From: Solirubrobacteraceae bacterium
GTDB lineage: Bacteria > Actinomycetota > Thermoleophilia > Solirubrobacterales > Solirubrobacteraceae
Direction of reading: 5' to 3'
NCBI GenBank assembly: GCA_030447005.1
Contig: JAUJME010000044.1
Location: forward strand, 1-10,104
DNA: 10,104 nt
Each line of letters opens with the position of its first letter. Position 1 is the first letter of the stretch. The notes beneath the pieces were generated by a model that saw only the letters and a program-made list of their open reading frames with translations, was not told the origin of the DNA and made no database searches. This document shows, in pieces, positions 1 to 6,573 of the stretch. The translations under genes were made by a program, and so were the position numbers.

Positions 1-26
1 GCGAGCAGCGCGCCGAAGCCGATCAA
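1..26 (-). CDS. possible start of a downstream gene, cut by the window edge
   Basis: On the minus strand a TTG at 26-24 overlaps the TGA of the upstream 69-aa ORF as TTGA, the usual geometry of translationally coupled genes. The eight visible codons read (M)IGFGALL, a hydrophobic start that would suit a membrane segment or signal sequence. Nothing more can be seen and the family cannot be named. The call rests only on the 4-bp overlap and the hydrophobic reading, so it may be spurious. Confidence 0.2.
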
Positions 27-232
27 GCGTCTGCCTGCTGCGCGAGCTCGATCGCCACCCGGCTGAGCGCGATTCCTTCCGCAAGCAGCTCGTCAGGGTT
101 ACGACCGCCGTCGCGCACCAGCTCATAGCGCCGCCACACGTCGCCGGCGACCCACCATTCATTGCGCGCTTCGGCTTGGCGGGCCTCCGAGGTGAGCCGC
201 TCGAGCACCCGGATTCGCTCGTCTTCAGTCAC
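23..232 (-). CDS. hypothetical 69-aa protein
   Basis: Unrecognised small acidic, probably cytosolic protein with no signal peptide or membrane segment. It is predicted to be almost all helical: an N-terminal charged helix (TEDERIRVLERLTSEARQAE), a WW pair near residue 27, then two further amphipathic stretches ending in QQADA. The open frame continues upstream to 820, but that part is antisense to the acetyltransferase and is rejected. The GTG at 232 is chosen because protein-like composition begins there and because TACCCT lies exactly 6 nt upstream, the same geometry as other genes in the window. Codon use is unlike the neighbours: GAA, CAA, AAT, TAT, CGT, CTT, GCA and GCT are frequent, whereas neighbours use nearly only G/C-ending codons. 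This suggests foreign or recently acquired DNA. It sits just downstream of a broken peroxiredoxin gene, so it may have arrived with the event that truncated that gene (inference). The frame is well supported, the function unknown. Confidence 0.5.
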   Translation of the reverse strand: MTEDERIRVLERLTSEARQAEARNEWWVAGDVWRRYELVRDGGRNPDELLAEGIALSRVAIELAQQADA

Positions 233-238
233 GCTGAA

Positions 239-244
239 AGGGTA
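239..244 (-). promoter_or_regulatory. candidate -10 box of the 69-aa ORF (leaderless)
   Basis: On the minus strand TACCCT fits the TANNNT form of actinobacterial -10 boxes and is followed by exactly six bases (TTCAGC) before the GTG start. Transcription would therefore begin at or next to the start codon. No ribosome-binding site is visible and no good -35 hexamer is seen. Support comes mainly from the identical spacing at other genes in this window. Confidence 0.35.
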
Positions 245-275
245 AGGCCACGGGCCCAGCCCCACGACTACGCCT

Positions 276-410
276 TCAACGCCCCGGCGTGTCGGCCCTG
301 GGATGGAAGTTGAGCATGACCGTGCGGCCGGCGAAGTCGGCGACCGAGAGCGGGTTCGAATCCTGCTCGGGGAGGGTGAAGGCGGGTGCGGGGGTGTTTG
401 GCTCGAGCAC
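276..410 (-). pseudogene. N-terminal stub of a Bcp/PrxQ-type peroxiredoxin
   Basis: A 44-codon frame from GTG at 410 to TGA at 276 reads like the start of a Bcp/AhpC-TSA peroxiredoxin. It has the substrate-loop opening (PAFTLPEQDSNPLSVADF), the strand AGRTVMLNFHP and then RADTPG. In intact Bcp proteins the last motif is followed directly by the peroxidatic Cys and Thr (ADTPGCT). Here it is followed by Arg and a stop, so the catalytic cysteine and the remaining two thirds (family length about 150 aa) are missing. The downstream DNA shows no Bcp continuation in any frame I could read, so this looks like truncation by deletion or insertion rather than one frameshift. An intact enzyme would reduce hydroperoxides in the cytosol using thioredoxin; this stub cannot. 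It faces the GNAT gene across a perfect palindrome that contains a possible -10 box (TAGCGT, 7 nt from the GTG). It might still be transcribed. Confidence 0.72.
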
Positions 411-411
411 G

Positions 412-433
412 GGCCGGACGCTAGCGTCCGGCC
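412..433. promoter_or_regulatory. perfect 22-bp palindrome, putative divergent promoter/operator
   Basis: GGCCGGACGCT is followed at once by its exact reverse complement, giving an uninterrupted 22-bp dyad centred on CTAG at 421-424. It ends one base before the ATG of the GNAT gene and one base from the GTG of the peroxiredoxin stub. Each strand carries TAGCGT: 422-427 on plus, 6 nt before the ATG; 423-418 on minus, 7 nt before the GTG. The dyad could thus supply overlapping -10 boxes for two leaderless divergent transcripts and could also bind a dimeric repressor. A weak -35 (TTGGCT, 398-403, 18-nt spacer) is possible on the plus strand. Alternatively it could fold as a 9-bp hairpin with a CTAG loop. 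The palindrome is certain; its role is inferred. Confidence 0.55.
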
Positions 434-982
434 ATGGAGCCTGACGTCATCGTCCGGGGCGAGCGCGCGGCGCTCGGGCCGCTGCGCGCCGATCTCGCCG
501 CGGAGTCCGCGCGTTGGTTGAACCAGCCGGAGGTCCGGCGCGGGCTGCTCCAGCGCGGGGTGGCGACCCCCGAGACGGAGGCCGCGTGGGTCGAGGAGGC
601 CATGCGCGACGGCGCCCAGCGGCGCCCGGCCTCGGTGCACTTCACGGTCTACGACGTCGCCGACCTGGCGCCGGTCGGCTTGTGCGGACTCTTCGAGATC
701 GACCACCTGATGGGCCGCGCCCGCCTCGGAATCCTCCTCGGGGAGCGCCGCGGGCAGGGCCTCGGGACGGACGCCGTGCGCCTGCTGATCCGCTGGGCGT
801 TCGCCGATCTCGGCCTGCACAACGTGATGCTCGAGGCAATGGCGTGGAACGAGTCGGCGGTGCGCGCGTACGAGCGGGCCGGCTTCCGCGAGATCGGCCG
901 CCGGCGCGGGTCGCTGATGTCCGAGGGCCGGCGCTACGACGAGGTGATCATGGACGCGATCGCCCCCGACGTCCTCACTTGA
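434..982 (+). CDS. GNAT-family N-acetyltransferase (RimJ/RimL-like)
   Basis: A 182-aa cytosolic acetyltransferase that would transfer acetyl from acetyl-CoA to an amine; the substrate cannot be told. The N-terminus (VIVRGERAALGPLR) is the first strand typical of RimJ/RimL-type members, followed by a WLNQPEVRR helix. Motif A, the pyrophosphate loop that binds CoA, is RRGQGLGTDA at residues 105-114, after strand ARLGILLGE. Motif B follows as LHNVMLEAMAWNESAVRAYE with the usual N-x-x-x-x-x-x-Y helix, then AGFREIGRRRGSL, and a final strand YDEVIMD. Length and domain order are complete. The ATG at 434 has no Shine-Dalgarno sequence but lies 6 nt after TAGCGT, so leaderless initiation is likely. 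It is divergent from a broken peroxiredoxin and overlaps the convergent glycosylase gene by 8 bp at the 3' end. Protein N-terminal, ribosomal or small-molecule acetylation are all possible. Confidence 0.88.
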   Translation: MEPDVIVRGERAALGPLRADLAAESARWLNQPEVRRGLLQRGVATPETEAAWVEEAMRDGAQRRPASVHFTVYDVADLAPVGLCGLFEIDHLMGRARLGILLGERRGQGLGTDAVRLLIRWAFADLGLHNVMLEAMAWNESAVRAYERAGFREIGRRRGSLMSEGRRYDEVIMDAIAPDVLT

Positions 983-1841
983 GCAGCCGCGAGAGCCGGC
1001 GGTCCTTGAGGATGCGCCCCTCCGTCTGGCAGTAGGGGCAGTACGTCATCACGTAGTCCTCGTAGAAGACGGCCTCCATCACCGTCTCGCACCGCGGGCA
1101 CGGCTCGCCCTGGTGGCCGTGGATCCTCGCGACCTTCGCCTGCTTGTCGGGGAGCGGGAGCTTCCAGTTGGCCGCGTAGTGCTCGACGGCTCGGCCGAGC
1201 TCCCCGGCGATCGCGTCATGCAGGGCGGCGAGCTCGGGCTCGGAGAGGTCGTCGCCGCGCTTGAAGGGCGAGAGCTTCGCCGTGTGGAGGATGTCGTCGA
1301 CCCACGTCCGGCCGATCCCCGCGATCACCCGCTGGTCGCGCAGCAGCGAGTGCAGCGGCCGCGGCTCGGCCAGCAGCGCGCCGAGCCGGGCGGCGTCCGG
1401 CGGGTCCGGCCACGCCTCGGGGCCCAGCGTGGCCAGCGACTCCTCGGCCTCGAGACCCTCCCGGGTGAGGACCTTCACCCACGCCGACTGGCGCGTGCCG
1501 AACTCCCGCAGCCGCAGCTCGCGCTCCCCGGGGAGCCGCAGCAGCAGCCGCGACGCCCTGTCGCGCAGCGACGCCCGCTTGTCGAAGAGCTGGAGCCGGC
1601 CGGCGGACATCAGGTGGATGAGCACCGTCAGCGGGCCGCGCTCGCCCGCCGTCACGTCGACGAGCAGGAGCTTGCCGCGCCGGCGGACCGCGTCGATCGT
1701 CGCGCCCTCGAGCGCCGAGAGCGGCGGATCGAACGTCTTGAGCGCGTTGATCCCCGGCGCCATCGCCGACTCGACCGTCTCGCCGCGCAGTGCCTCGTCG
1801 AGCAGGCGGGCGGTGACCTCGACCTCGGGCAGCTCCGGCAT
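975..1841 (-). CDS. Fpg/Nei-family DNA glycosylase with C-terminal zinc finger
   Basis: A 288-aa base-excision repair glycosylase/AP lyase of the formamidopyrimidine glycosylase family. It begins MPELPEVEVTARLLDE: Pro2 (N-terminal nucleophile after Met removal) and Glu3 are present. RRRGKLLLV (about 55-63) supplies the conserved beta-hairpin lysine, and LIHLMSAGRL matches the family GMSG region. The helix-two-turn-helix lies at about 163-193 (LLRDQRVIAGIGRTWVDDIL). The zinc finger uses Cys248, Cys251, Cys268 and Cys271. Two usual DNA-phosphate contacts differ: GxGN in the H2TH is GIGR, and the Arg five residues before the third Cys (E. coli R258 in QRATFYC) is Tyr. A basic tail (GRILKDRRLSRLLK) follows the finger, where typical Fpg ends soon after. 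The variant sets it apart from classical MutM, so no symbol is given; lesion specificity is unknown. The gene stands divergent from the phosphodiesterase and ends inside the GNAT 3' end. Confidence 0.85.
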   Translation of the reverse strand: MPELPEVEVTARLLDEALRGETVESAMAPGINALKTFDPPLSALEGATIDAVRRRGKLLLVDVTAGERGPLTVLIHLMSAGRLQLFDKRASLRDRASRLLLRLPGERELRLREFGTRQSAWVKVLTREGLEAEESLATLGPEAWPDPPDAARLGALLAEPRPLHSLLRDQRVIAGIGRTWVDDILHTAKLSPFKRGDDLSEPELAALHDAIAGELGRAVEHYAANWKLPLPDKQAKVARIHGHQGEPCPRCETVMEAVFYEDYVMTYCPYCQTEGRILKDRRLSRLLK

Positions 1842-1850
1842 GGCGGAGAG

Positions 1851-1856
1851 ACACTA
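1851..1856 (-). promoter_or_regulatory. candidate -10 box of the Fpg-like gene
   Basis: On the minus strand TAGTGT (TANNNT) lies 9 nt before the ATG at 1841 and no Shine-Dalgarno sequence is visible. This would give a leader of only two or three bases. No convincing -35 was found. It overlaps one of the few CTAG tetranucleotides in the window. Confidence 0.27.
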
Positions 1857-1909
1857 GCCTGGTGTGCTCGAGCGCCTCGCCGTCCGGCTCGACCGGCAGG
1901 GTGCGTCGC

Positions 1910-2593
1910 TTGGCTGAGGTCATCGCGCACCGGGGCGCATCGGGGGACGCGCCGGAGAACACCCTCGCCGCGTTCGACCTCGCGCTCGAGCAGGGCGCCG
2001 ATGCGCTCGAGCTCGACGTCCGGCCGACCGCCGACGGCGCGCTCGTGACGGTCCACGACCCGACGTTGCTGCGGACGCTGGGCGACGAGCGGGCGGTCGA
2101 GGAGGTGACGTGCGAGGAGCTCGAGCAGCTCGACCATCCCGCGGGCCCGGCGACGCTCGACGCCGTGCTCGAGCGCTACTCCTCGAGCACCCGCTACGTC
2201 GTCGACCTCAAGGATCCGCGCCCCGCCTGGGAGAGCCGCGTCGTCGAGGCGATCGAGCGCCACGGCGTCGGGGACCGCGTGGTGGTGCAGTCGTTCGACC
2301 GGGACGCCCTCGTCCGCCTGCACGCGGCCGCCCCCGACCTCGCCTACACGTCCCTCTACCGCCGCGCCGAGTCCGCCGACATCGACATCGACGCCGTCCC
2401 GCCGTTCACCGCCGCGATCGGGCCGTGGCACGTCCGCGTGGATGCCGACCTCGTCGACCGCGCCCACGCGCGGGGGCTGGCCGTGCACCCGTGGACGGTC
2501 GACGAGCCGGCCGAGGCGGAGCGCCTCCTGGCGCTCGGGGTGAGCGGCCTCATCACGAACCGGCCCGACGTGGTCCGGGCAGTGACGCGCTAG
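1910..2593 (+). CDS. glycerophosphodiester phosphodiesterase
   Basis: A 227-aa GDPD-family TIM-barrel enzyme that hydrolyses glycerophosphodiesters to glycerol 3-phosphate and an alcohol, as in phospholipid turnover. From the chosen start the catalytic and metal residues are His7 and Arg8 in AHRGASG, the ENT at 16-18, Glu34 and Asp36 in ALELDVRPT, and His49 and Asp50 in TVHDPTLL. VVDLKD and VVQSFD follow, and the barrel closes with VHPWTVDE and GLITNRPDVV. All key residues are present, and length is normal for the compact bacterial form. There is no signal peptide, so it is cytosolic. The frame is open from GTG 1862. TTG 1910 is preferred because family members begin a few residues before IAHRGA and an AGG lies about 9 nt upstream; GTG 1901 is also possible. 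The 3' end shares the tetranucleotide CTAG with the stop of the convergent PKD-like gene. Confidence 0.9.
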   Translation: MAEVIAHRGASGDAPENTLAAFDLALEQGADALELDVRPTADGALVTVHDPTLLRTLGDERAVEEVTCEELEQLDHPAGPATLDAVLERYSSSTRYVVDLKDPRPAWESRVVEAIERHGVGDRVVVQSFDRDALVRLHAAAPDLAYTSLYRRAESADIDIDAVPPFTAAIGPWHVRVDADLVDRAHARGLAVHPWTVDEPAEAERLLALGVSGLITNRPDVVRAVTR

Positions 2594-3261
2594 CGGCGGA
2601 CGGCGACCCGGACGCGCATGCGCAGCTTGCCCTCGCGGTCGTCGCGGACGACGACCGTGACGACGCGCGACCGCGCCCGCCGGTAGCGGTGCGTCGCCAG
2701 GACGGAGAAGTCGCGCCCGCGGCGGACGACGGTCCCCCGCGAGCGCGAGCCGTCGCCCCACGCGACGGTCGCGGTGTGGTCGCCCGCTTCGGCGAGCGGG
2801 TTGCCGTCGCGGAAGCGGCCGATCTCCACGCGGCGCCGCTGGCCGGTCGTGAACGCCGGCCGCGGGTGGGCTCGCGCGGTCAGCGGCGCGTTGGGGATCT
2901 CGATCGTGCGCCGCAGGACGAGCTGCTCACCCGTCCGGCGGTCGGTCGCGGTGCCGACGAGCTGGTAGGTCCCGGCCCGCCGGTAGGTGTGCATCCCGCC
3001 CACGAACCACAGCGGGTCCTCCTCGCGGAACGGCGTGTCCGCGACGGTCCCGTCGCCGAAGCCGGTGCGCACCGCGAAGTCCTGCTTCGTGCGGTTGGGC
3101 GGCGGGCAGGGCCGGGGCTGCCCCACGACGACGAACTGCTCCGTCCCCTCGGGGCGCGGCTGGGCCAGGGTCGCGAGCGGGCACACCGGCGCCTGCGACC
3201 GGGCGTCGCCCACCGGCAGCAGGAGCGCCGCGGCGGCCAGCGTGAGGGCGGCTCCGCGCAC
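2590..3261 (-). CDS. secreted PKD-domain-like protein
   Basis: A 223-aa protein with a signal peptide: MRGAALTLAAAALLLPVG, with likely cleavage around DARSQA. Two PKD-like immunoglobulin folds follow. The first has FGDGT near 75-80 and HTYRRAGTYQLVGTATDR. The second has TATVAWGDGS, a basic turn, and HRYRRARSRVVTVVVRDD. The WGDG and H-x-Y...V-x-V-x-D signatures are PKD hallmarks. Two cysteines near the mature N-terminus (PVCPL and PRPCPPP) may pair. No catalytic domain is present, so a binding or structural role at the cell surface is likely; the ligand is unknown. The longer upstream frame is low-complexity Pro/Arg/Ser antisense sequence and is rejected. GTG 3261 is chosen because AAGG lies 9 nt upstream and the signal peptide begins there; TAAGGT at the same place could also serve as a -10 box. 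It lies downstream of the S8 protease, separated by a strong hairpin, and may be expressed separately. Confidence 0.75.
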   Translation of the reverse strand: MRGAALTLAAAALLLPVGDARSQAPVCPLATLAQPRPEGTEQFVVVGQPRPCPPPNRTKQDFAVRTGFGDGTVADTPFREEDPLWFVGGMHTYRRAGTYQLVGTATDRRTGEQLVLRRTIEIPNAPLTARAHPRPAFTTGQRRRVEIGRFRDGNPLAEAGDHTATVAWGDGSRSRGTVVRRGRDFSVLATHRYRRARSRVVTVVVRDDREGKLRMRVRVAVRR

Positions 3262-3293
3262 GAGCCGGAACCTTACGGGCCGCGCGGGCGGCG

Positions 3294-3317
3294 GCCGGGC
3301 GCCCGTGGGCGCCCGGC
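3294..3317 (-). terminator. strong GC hairpin after the S8 protease gene
   Basis: GCCGGGCGCCC at 3294-3304 and GGGCGCCCGGC at 3307-3317 are exact reverse complements separated by GT, an 11-bp perfect inverted repeat. It starts 14 nt beyond the protease stop and ends 32 nt before the start of the next minus-strand gene. No T-tract follows, as is common for actinobacterial terminators. It could instead stabilise the 3' end of the protease mRNA. Confidence 0.55.
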
Positions 3318-3331
3318 TCACCTCCTGCGTC

Positions 3332-4729
<1,398 letters not shown>

Positions 4730-4817
4730 TCAGAGACTCTCCTGGGGGAGGAACGCGGCTGGGGGACCGGCAGAGCCCAAGGTAGCCCGCATATCCGCCC
4801 AGGGAAGTCGGAAAAAG

Positions 4818-4883
4818 GGCGCCGTCAGGGGTCGAACCCGGCCACTCGAGGGTGGTTTGGAAACCGGGCTTCGGCACGGCGCC
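4818..4883 (-). ncRNA. tRNA-like fold lacking a D-arm (possible degenerate tRNA)
   Basis: Read on the minus strand, GGCGCCG at the 5' end pairs perfectly with CGGCGCC at the 3' end, like a 7-bp acceptor stem. Directly before the 3' strand is a T-arm-like hairpin: CCGGG, loop TTCGACC, then CCTGA (four of five pairs). Between them lie two more hairpins, GGTTTCCAAACC and CCAC-CCTCGA-GTGG, the latter like a long variable arm. There is no recognisable D-arm, the anticodon loop is too short to assign an anticodon, no CCA is encoded, and the total is 66 nt. A TTTTT run follows the acceptor (4816-4812). It may be a decayed tRNA, a tRNA-like leader or attenuator of the S8 protease gene whose ATG lies about 90 nt downstream, or a large terminator hairpin. 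It lies beside a decayed gene, which favours the remnant reading. Confidence 0.33.
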
Positions 4884-4913
4884 GGGCCCGCCGCGGCCGC
4901 AGAGCGGACGTAG

Positions 4914-5156
4914 ACCTTCCGCACCGGCTCGATCACCGTCGGCGGCTACCAGGTGCTCCAGGAGCAGGCGCTCGGCGGGCTGCCCAAGCCGGCGCGCGAC
5001 GGGTTCATCACCCGATGAAGGTCGACGTGGTCGACCGCAGGGCTTCCCGGTGGCGGCCGGCGAGACGGTCGAGCTCGCCTCCGTCTGCGACGCCGAGCGC
5101 CCGCACACGCGGTGATGGACCCCATGGCGATGGCGCAGCGCATCGTTGTCCGGTAG
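4914..5156 (+). pseudogene. decayed SURNod19-family protein gene
   Basis: Three fragments in different plus-strand frames together resemble a secreted SURNod19 (stress up-regulated Nod 19, PF07712) protein. Frame A (4914-5018) has FRTGSITVGGYQV and GLPKPARDGFITR and then hits TGA. Frame B starts inside that stop at 5015 with MKVDVVDR; one lost base in CGG-ATG explains the break. Frame C (5041-5115) has GFPVAAGETVELASV and DAERPHTR, matching the C-terminal part of such proteins. After another one-base slip VM and a short tail run to TAG 5156. In family members FITRMKVDVVD is near the N-terminus and PVAAGE...ERPHTRVM is near the C-terminus, so about 200 residues between them are missing, as is the signal peptide. 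The gene is therefore dead. Family assignment is from remembered motif similarity. The end lies 10 nt before the M20 peptidase start, whose promoter or leader may have been built from this debris. Confidence 0.58.
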
Positions 5157-5166
5157 AAGCCGGGCC

Positions 5167-6327
5167 GTGCTGCCCTGGATCGCCGAGTCCGCCGCCGAGA
5201 TCGCCCGCCGTGCGGAGCGCGAGCTCGAGGCGCTCGTCGCCATCTCCTCGCCGTCGGGGGACCGGCAGGGGGCGGAGGAGTGCGTGTCGGTCTGCGCGAT
5301 GCTCGCCCCCGACGACGCGGTCACGGAGCGGATCCCGTGCTCCTCGCCCGACCACGCGCCGGACCTGGTCGCGCGGCTGAGCGGGACGGGTACGCGGCGG
5401 ATCCTGCTGCTCGGCCACGTCGACACGGTCATCGCCCACGGCGAGCACCGGCCGCTCGAGCGCGACGGCGACAGGCTCGTCGGCTCGGGCTCGGTCGACA
5501 TGAAGGGCGGCGTGGTGCTCGCGCTCGGCGTGCTGCGCGCGCTTGCGCGGCGGCGGACGGACTTCGCCGAGGCGACGCTGCTGCTCGTGTGCGACGAGGA
5601 GTGGCGCACGGCGCCGTTCGCCCACGCCGACCGCTTCGCGGGCTGGGACGCCTGCCTCTGCTTCGAGGCGGGCGAGCGCACTCCGGACGGCGCGGAGGGC
5701 ATCGTCGTGCGCCGCAAGGCGGCGGGCACGGTGCGGATCACCGCGCGCGGGCGCGCCGCGCACTCCGGCTCGGCGCCCGACCGCGGGCGCAACGCGCTGC
5801 TCGCGCTCGCCGCCGCGTCCCAGGCGATCGCCGCGCGCCACGACCCGGAGGGGCCGTCGCACCTCACCGCCGTGCCGACCGTCCTGCGCTCGGGCGAGGC
5901 GTTCAACGTCGTGCCCGACGCGGGGACGCTGCACTGCGACGTCCGCGCCGACGACCTCGACGCCATCCGCGACGTCGTCCACGCCGTCCCGGGCGAGGTC
6001 GGCGGCGCGGCGCTGACCACGGAGATGGTCCGCCTGTGGCCGGGGATGGACGCCACGGCCACCACCGGCGAGCTCATCGGGCGGGCGACCGCCGCCCTCG
6101 GCCGCCCGGTCGCCGGCGTCCCACGCGGCGGCGCCAGCGACGCGAGCCACTTCGCCGCCGCGATCCCCGTGACGGTCGACGGCCTGGGCCCGCGCGGCGG
6201 CCTCGCCCACAACCCCGGCGAGTTCGTCCTCGCCGAGGCGCTGCGCTCGCGCGCGGAGGTCGCTCTCGCGGTGACCGACGCGGCGCTTTCGTCAAGATTT
6301 CTTGACAAAGGGCGTGCGTCAGGCTAG
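5167..6327 (+). CDS. M20-family zinc metallopeptidase (carboxypeptidase G2/ArgE/DapE type)
   Basis: A 386-aa cytosolic hydrolase of the M20 di-zinc family, cutting C-terminal or N-acyl amide bonds of amino acids or small peptides; the substrate is not evident. The catalytic domain has metal ligands His84 in LGHVDTV, Asp111 in GSVDMKGG, the Glu144-Glu145 pair in CDEEW (general base and ligand), Glu167 in CFEAGE, and the last histidine in GLAHNPGEF (about 348). The dimerisation insert contains the typical ARGRAAHSGSAPDRGRNAL and FNVVPDAGTLHCDVR. GGASDASHF precedes the final histidine. No signal peptide is present. GTG 5167 is preferred over TTG 5146 because AGAAG lies 7 nt upstream and TTG 5146 falls in pseudogene debris. 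The last codons (SSRFLDKGRASG) run through the promoter palindromes of the HTH gene, and the TAG stop is part of its -10 box. The gene and the following promoter are thus fused end to end. Confidence 0.9.
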   Translation: MLPWIAESAAEIARRAERELEALVAISSPSGDRQGAEECVSVCAMLAPDDAVTERIPCSSPDHAPDLVARLSGTGTRRILLLGHVDTVIAHGEHRPLERDGDRLVGSGSVDMKGGVVLALGVLRALARRRTDFAEATLLLVCDEEWRTAPFAHADRFAGWDACLCFEAGERTPDGAEGIVVRRKAAGTVRITARGRAAHSGSAPDRGRNALLALAAASQAIAARHDPEGPSHLTAVPTVLRSGEAFNVVPDAGTLHCDVRADDLDAIRDVVHAVPGEVGGAALTTEMVRLWPGMDATATTGELIGRATAALGRPVAGVPRGGASDASHFAAAIPVTVDGLGPRGGLAHNPGEFVLAEALRSRAEVALAVTDAALSSRFLDKGRASG

Positions 6328-6336
6328 CTTGACGCC
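6291..6336 (+). promoter_or_regulatory. leaderless promoter of the HTH/Clp-N operon with two palindromes
   Basis: A perfect -35 TTGACA (6302-6307), a 17-nt spacer and a -10 TAGCTT (6325-6330) are followed by six bases and the ATG at 6337, so the transcript likely starts at the A of the start codon. Two dyads overlay the promoter. GTCAAGA-TT-TCTTGAC (6291-6306) covers the -35. GCGTCA-N8-TGACGC (6316-6335), with an inner GCTAGC, covers the -10. Both have the size and position expected of operators for a dimeric regulator, plausibly the HTH protein encoded next (inference). The sequence also encodes the end of the M20 peptidase. Confidence 0.7.
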
Positions 6337-6573
6337 ATGAGCGATGCCACACGCCTGGCCGCCGAGCTCTCGAGCCGGGATCCCACGACCGGCCTCCGCG
6401 CCATCGCCTCCCTGCGTGCGCTGCTGCACTCGCTCGAGCGCCTCCAGGTCGACAACGCCCGTGAGGAGGGATGGTCGTGGCAGGAGATCGCCGACGCGCT
6501 CGGCGTCAGCAAGCAGGCCGTGCACGAGAAGCACGCCCCTGCCCGGCGCCGGCTCAGGGGCACCGGACGGTGA
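6337..6573 (+). CDS. small helix-turn-helix protein, partner of the Clp-N protein
   Basis: A 78-aa cytosolic DNA-binding protein. The N-terminal half is helical (TTGLRAIASLRALLHSLERLQ). The C-terminal half is an HTH resembling sigma-70 region 4 or sigma-factor-like regulators: EEGWSWQEIADALGVSKQAVHEKH, with GWSWQEIA as the first helix, LGVS as the turn and KQAVHEKH as the recognition helix. It ends in a basic tail, ARRRLRGTGR. It lacks region 2, so it is not a sigma factor. Short HTH proteins of this kind are commonly encoded just before a Clp-N protein in actinobacteria. It begins at ATG 6337 with no leader and its stop overlaps the next gene start as GTGA. Promoter palindromes suggest it represses its own operon (inference). 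The composition and position are well supported; the regulatory target is not known. Confidence 0.85.
   Translation: MSDATRLAAELSSRDPTTGLRAIASLRALLHSLERLQVDNAREEGWSWQEIADALGVSKQAVHEKHAPARRRLRGTGR

Noticed and set aside
351..366. T-arm-like GCGGG-TTCGAAT-CCTGC resembling a tRNA 3' end on the plus strand
   Set aside because: No acceptor stem partner or anticodon arm can be placed, and the same bases encode the EQDSNPL segment of the peroxiredoxin stub on the minus strand.
442..449. TGACGTCA, an 8-bp palindrome just inside the GNAT gene
   Set aside because: Such short palindromes are common; it encodes codons 3-5 of the acetyltransferase and has no partner site.
245..820. N-terminal extension of the 69-aa ORF
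   Set aside because: Antisense to the GNAT gene and out of frame with the peroxiredoxin stub; protein-like sequence starts only at GTG 232.
1862..1909. Longer N-terminus of the phosphodiesterase from GTG 1862
   Set aside because: The added residues have no family counterpart and would leave only 20 bp between divergent starts; cannot be fully excluded.
5008..6210. 400-codon minus-strand frame over the M20 peptidase
   Set aside because: Antisense shadow; the plus-strand frame has all five metal-binding motifs.
6291..6306. Possible HspR (HAIR) or CIRCE heat-shock operator upstream of the HTH/Clp-N genes
   Set aside because: The dyad GTCAAGA-TT-TCTTGAC does not match CTTGAGT-N7-ACTCAAG or the CIRCE half-site TTAGCACTC; kept only as an unassigned operator.
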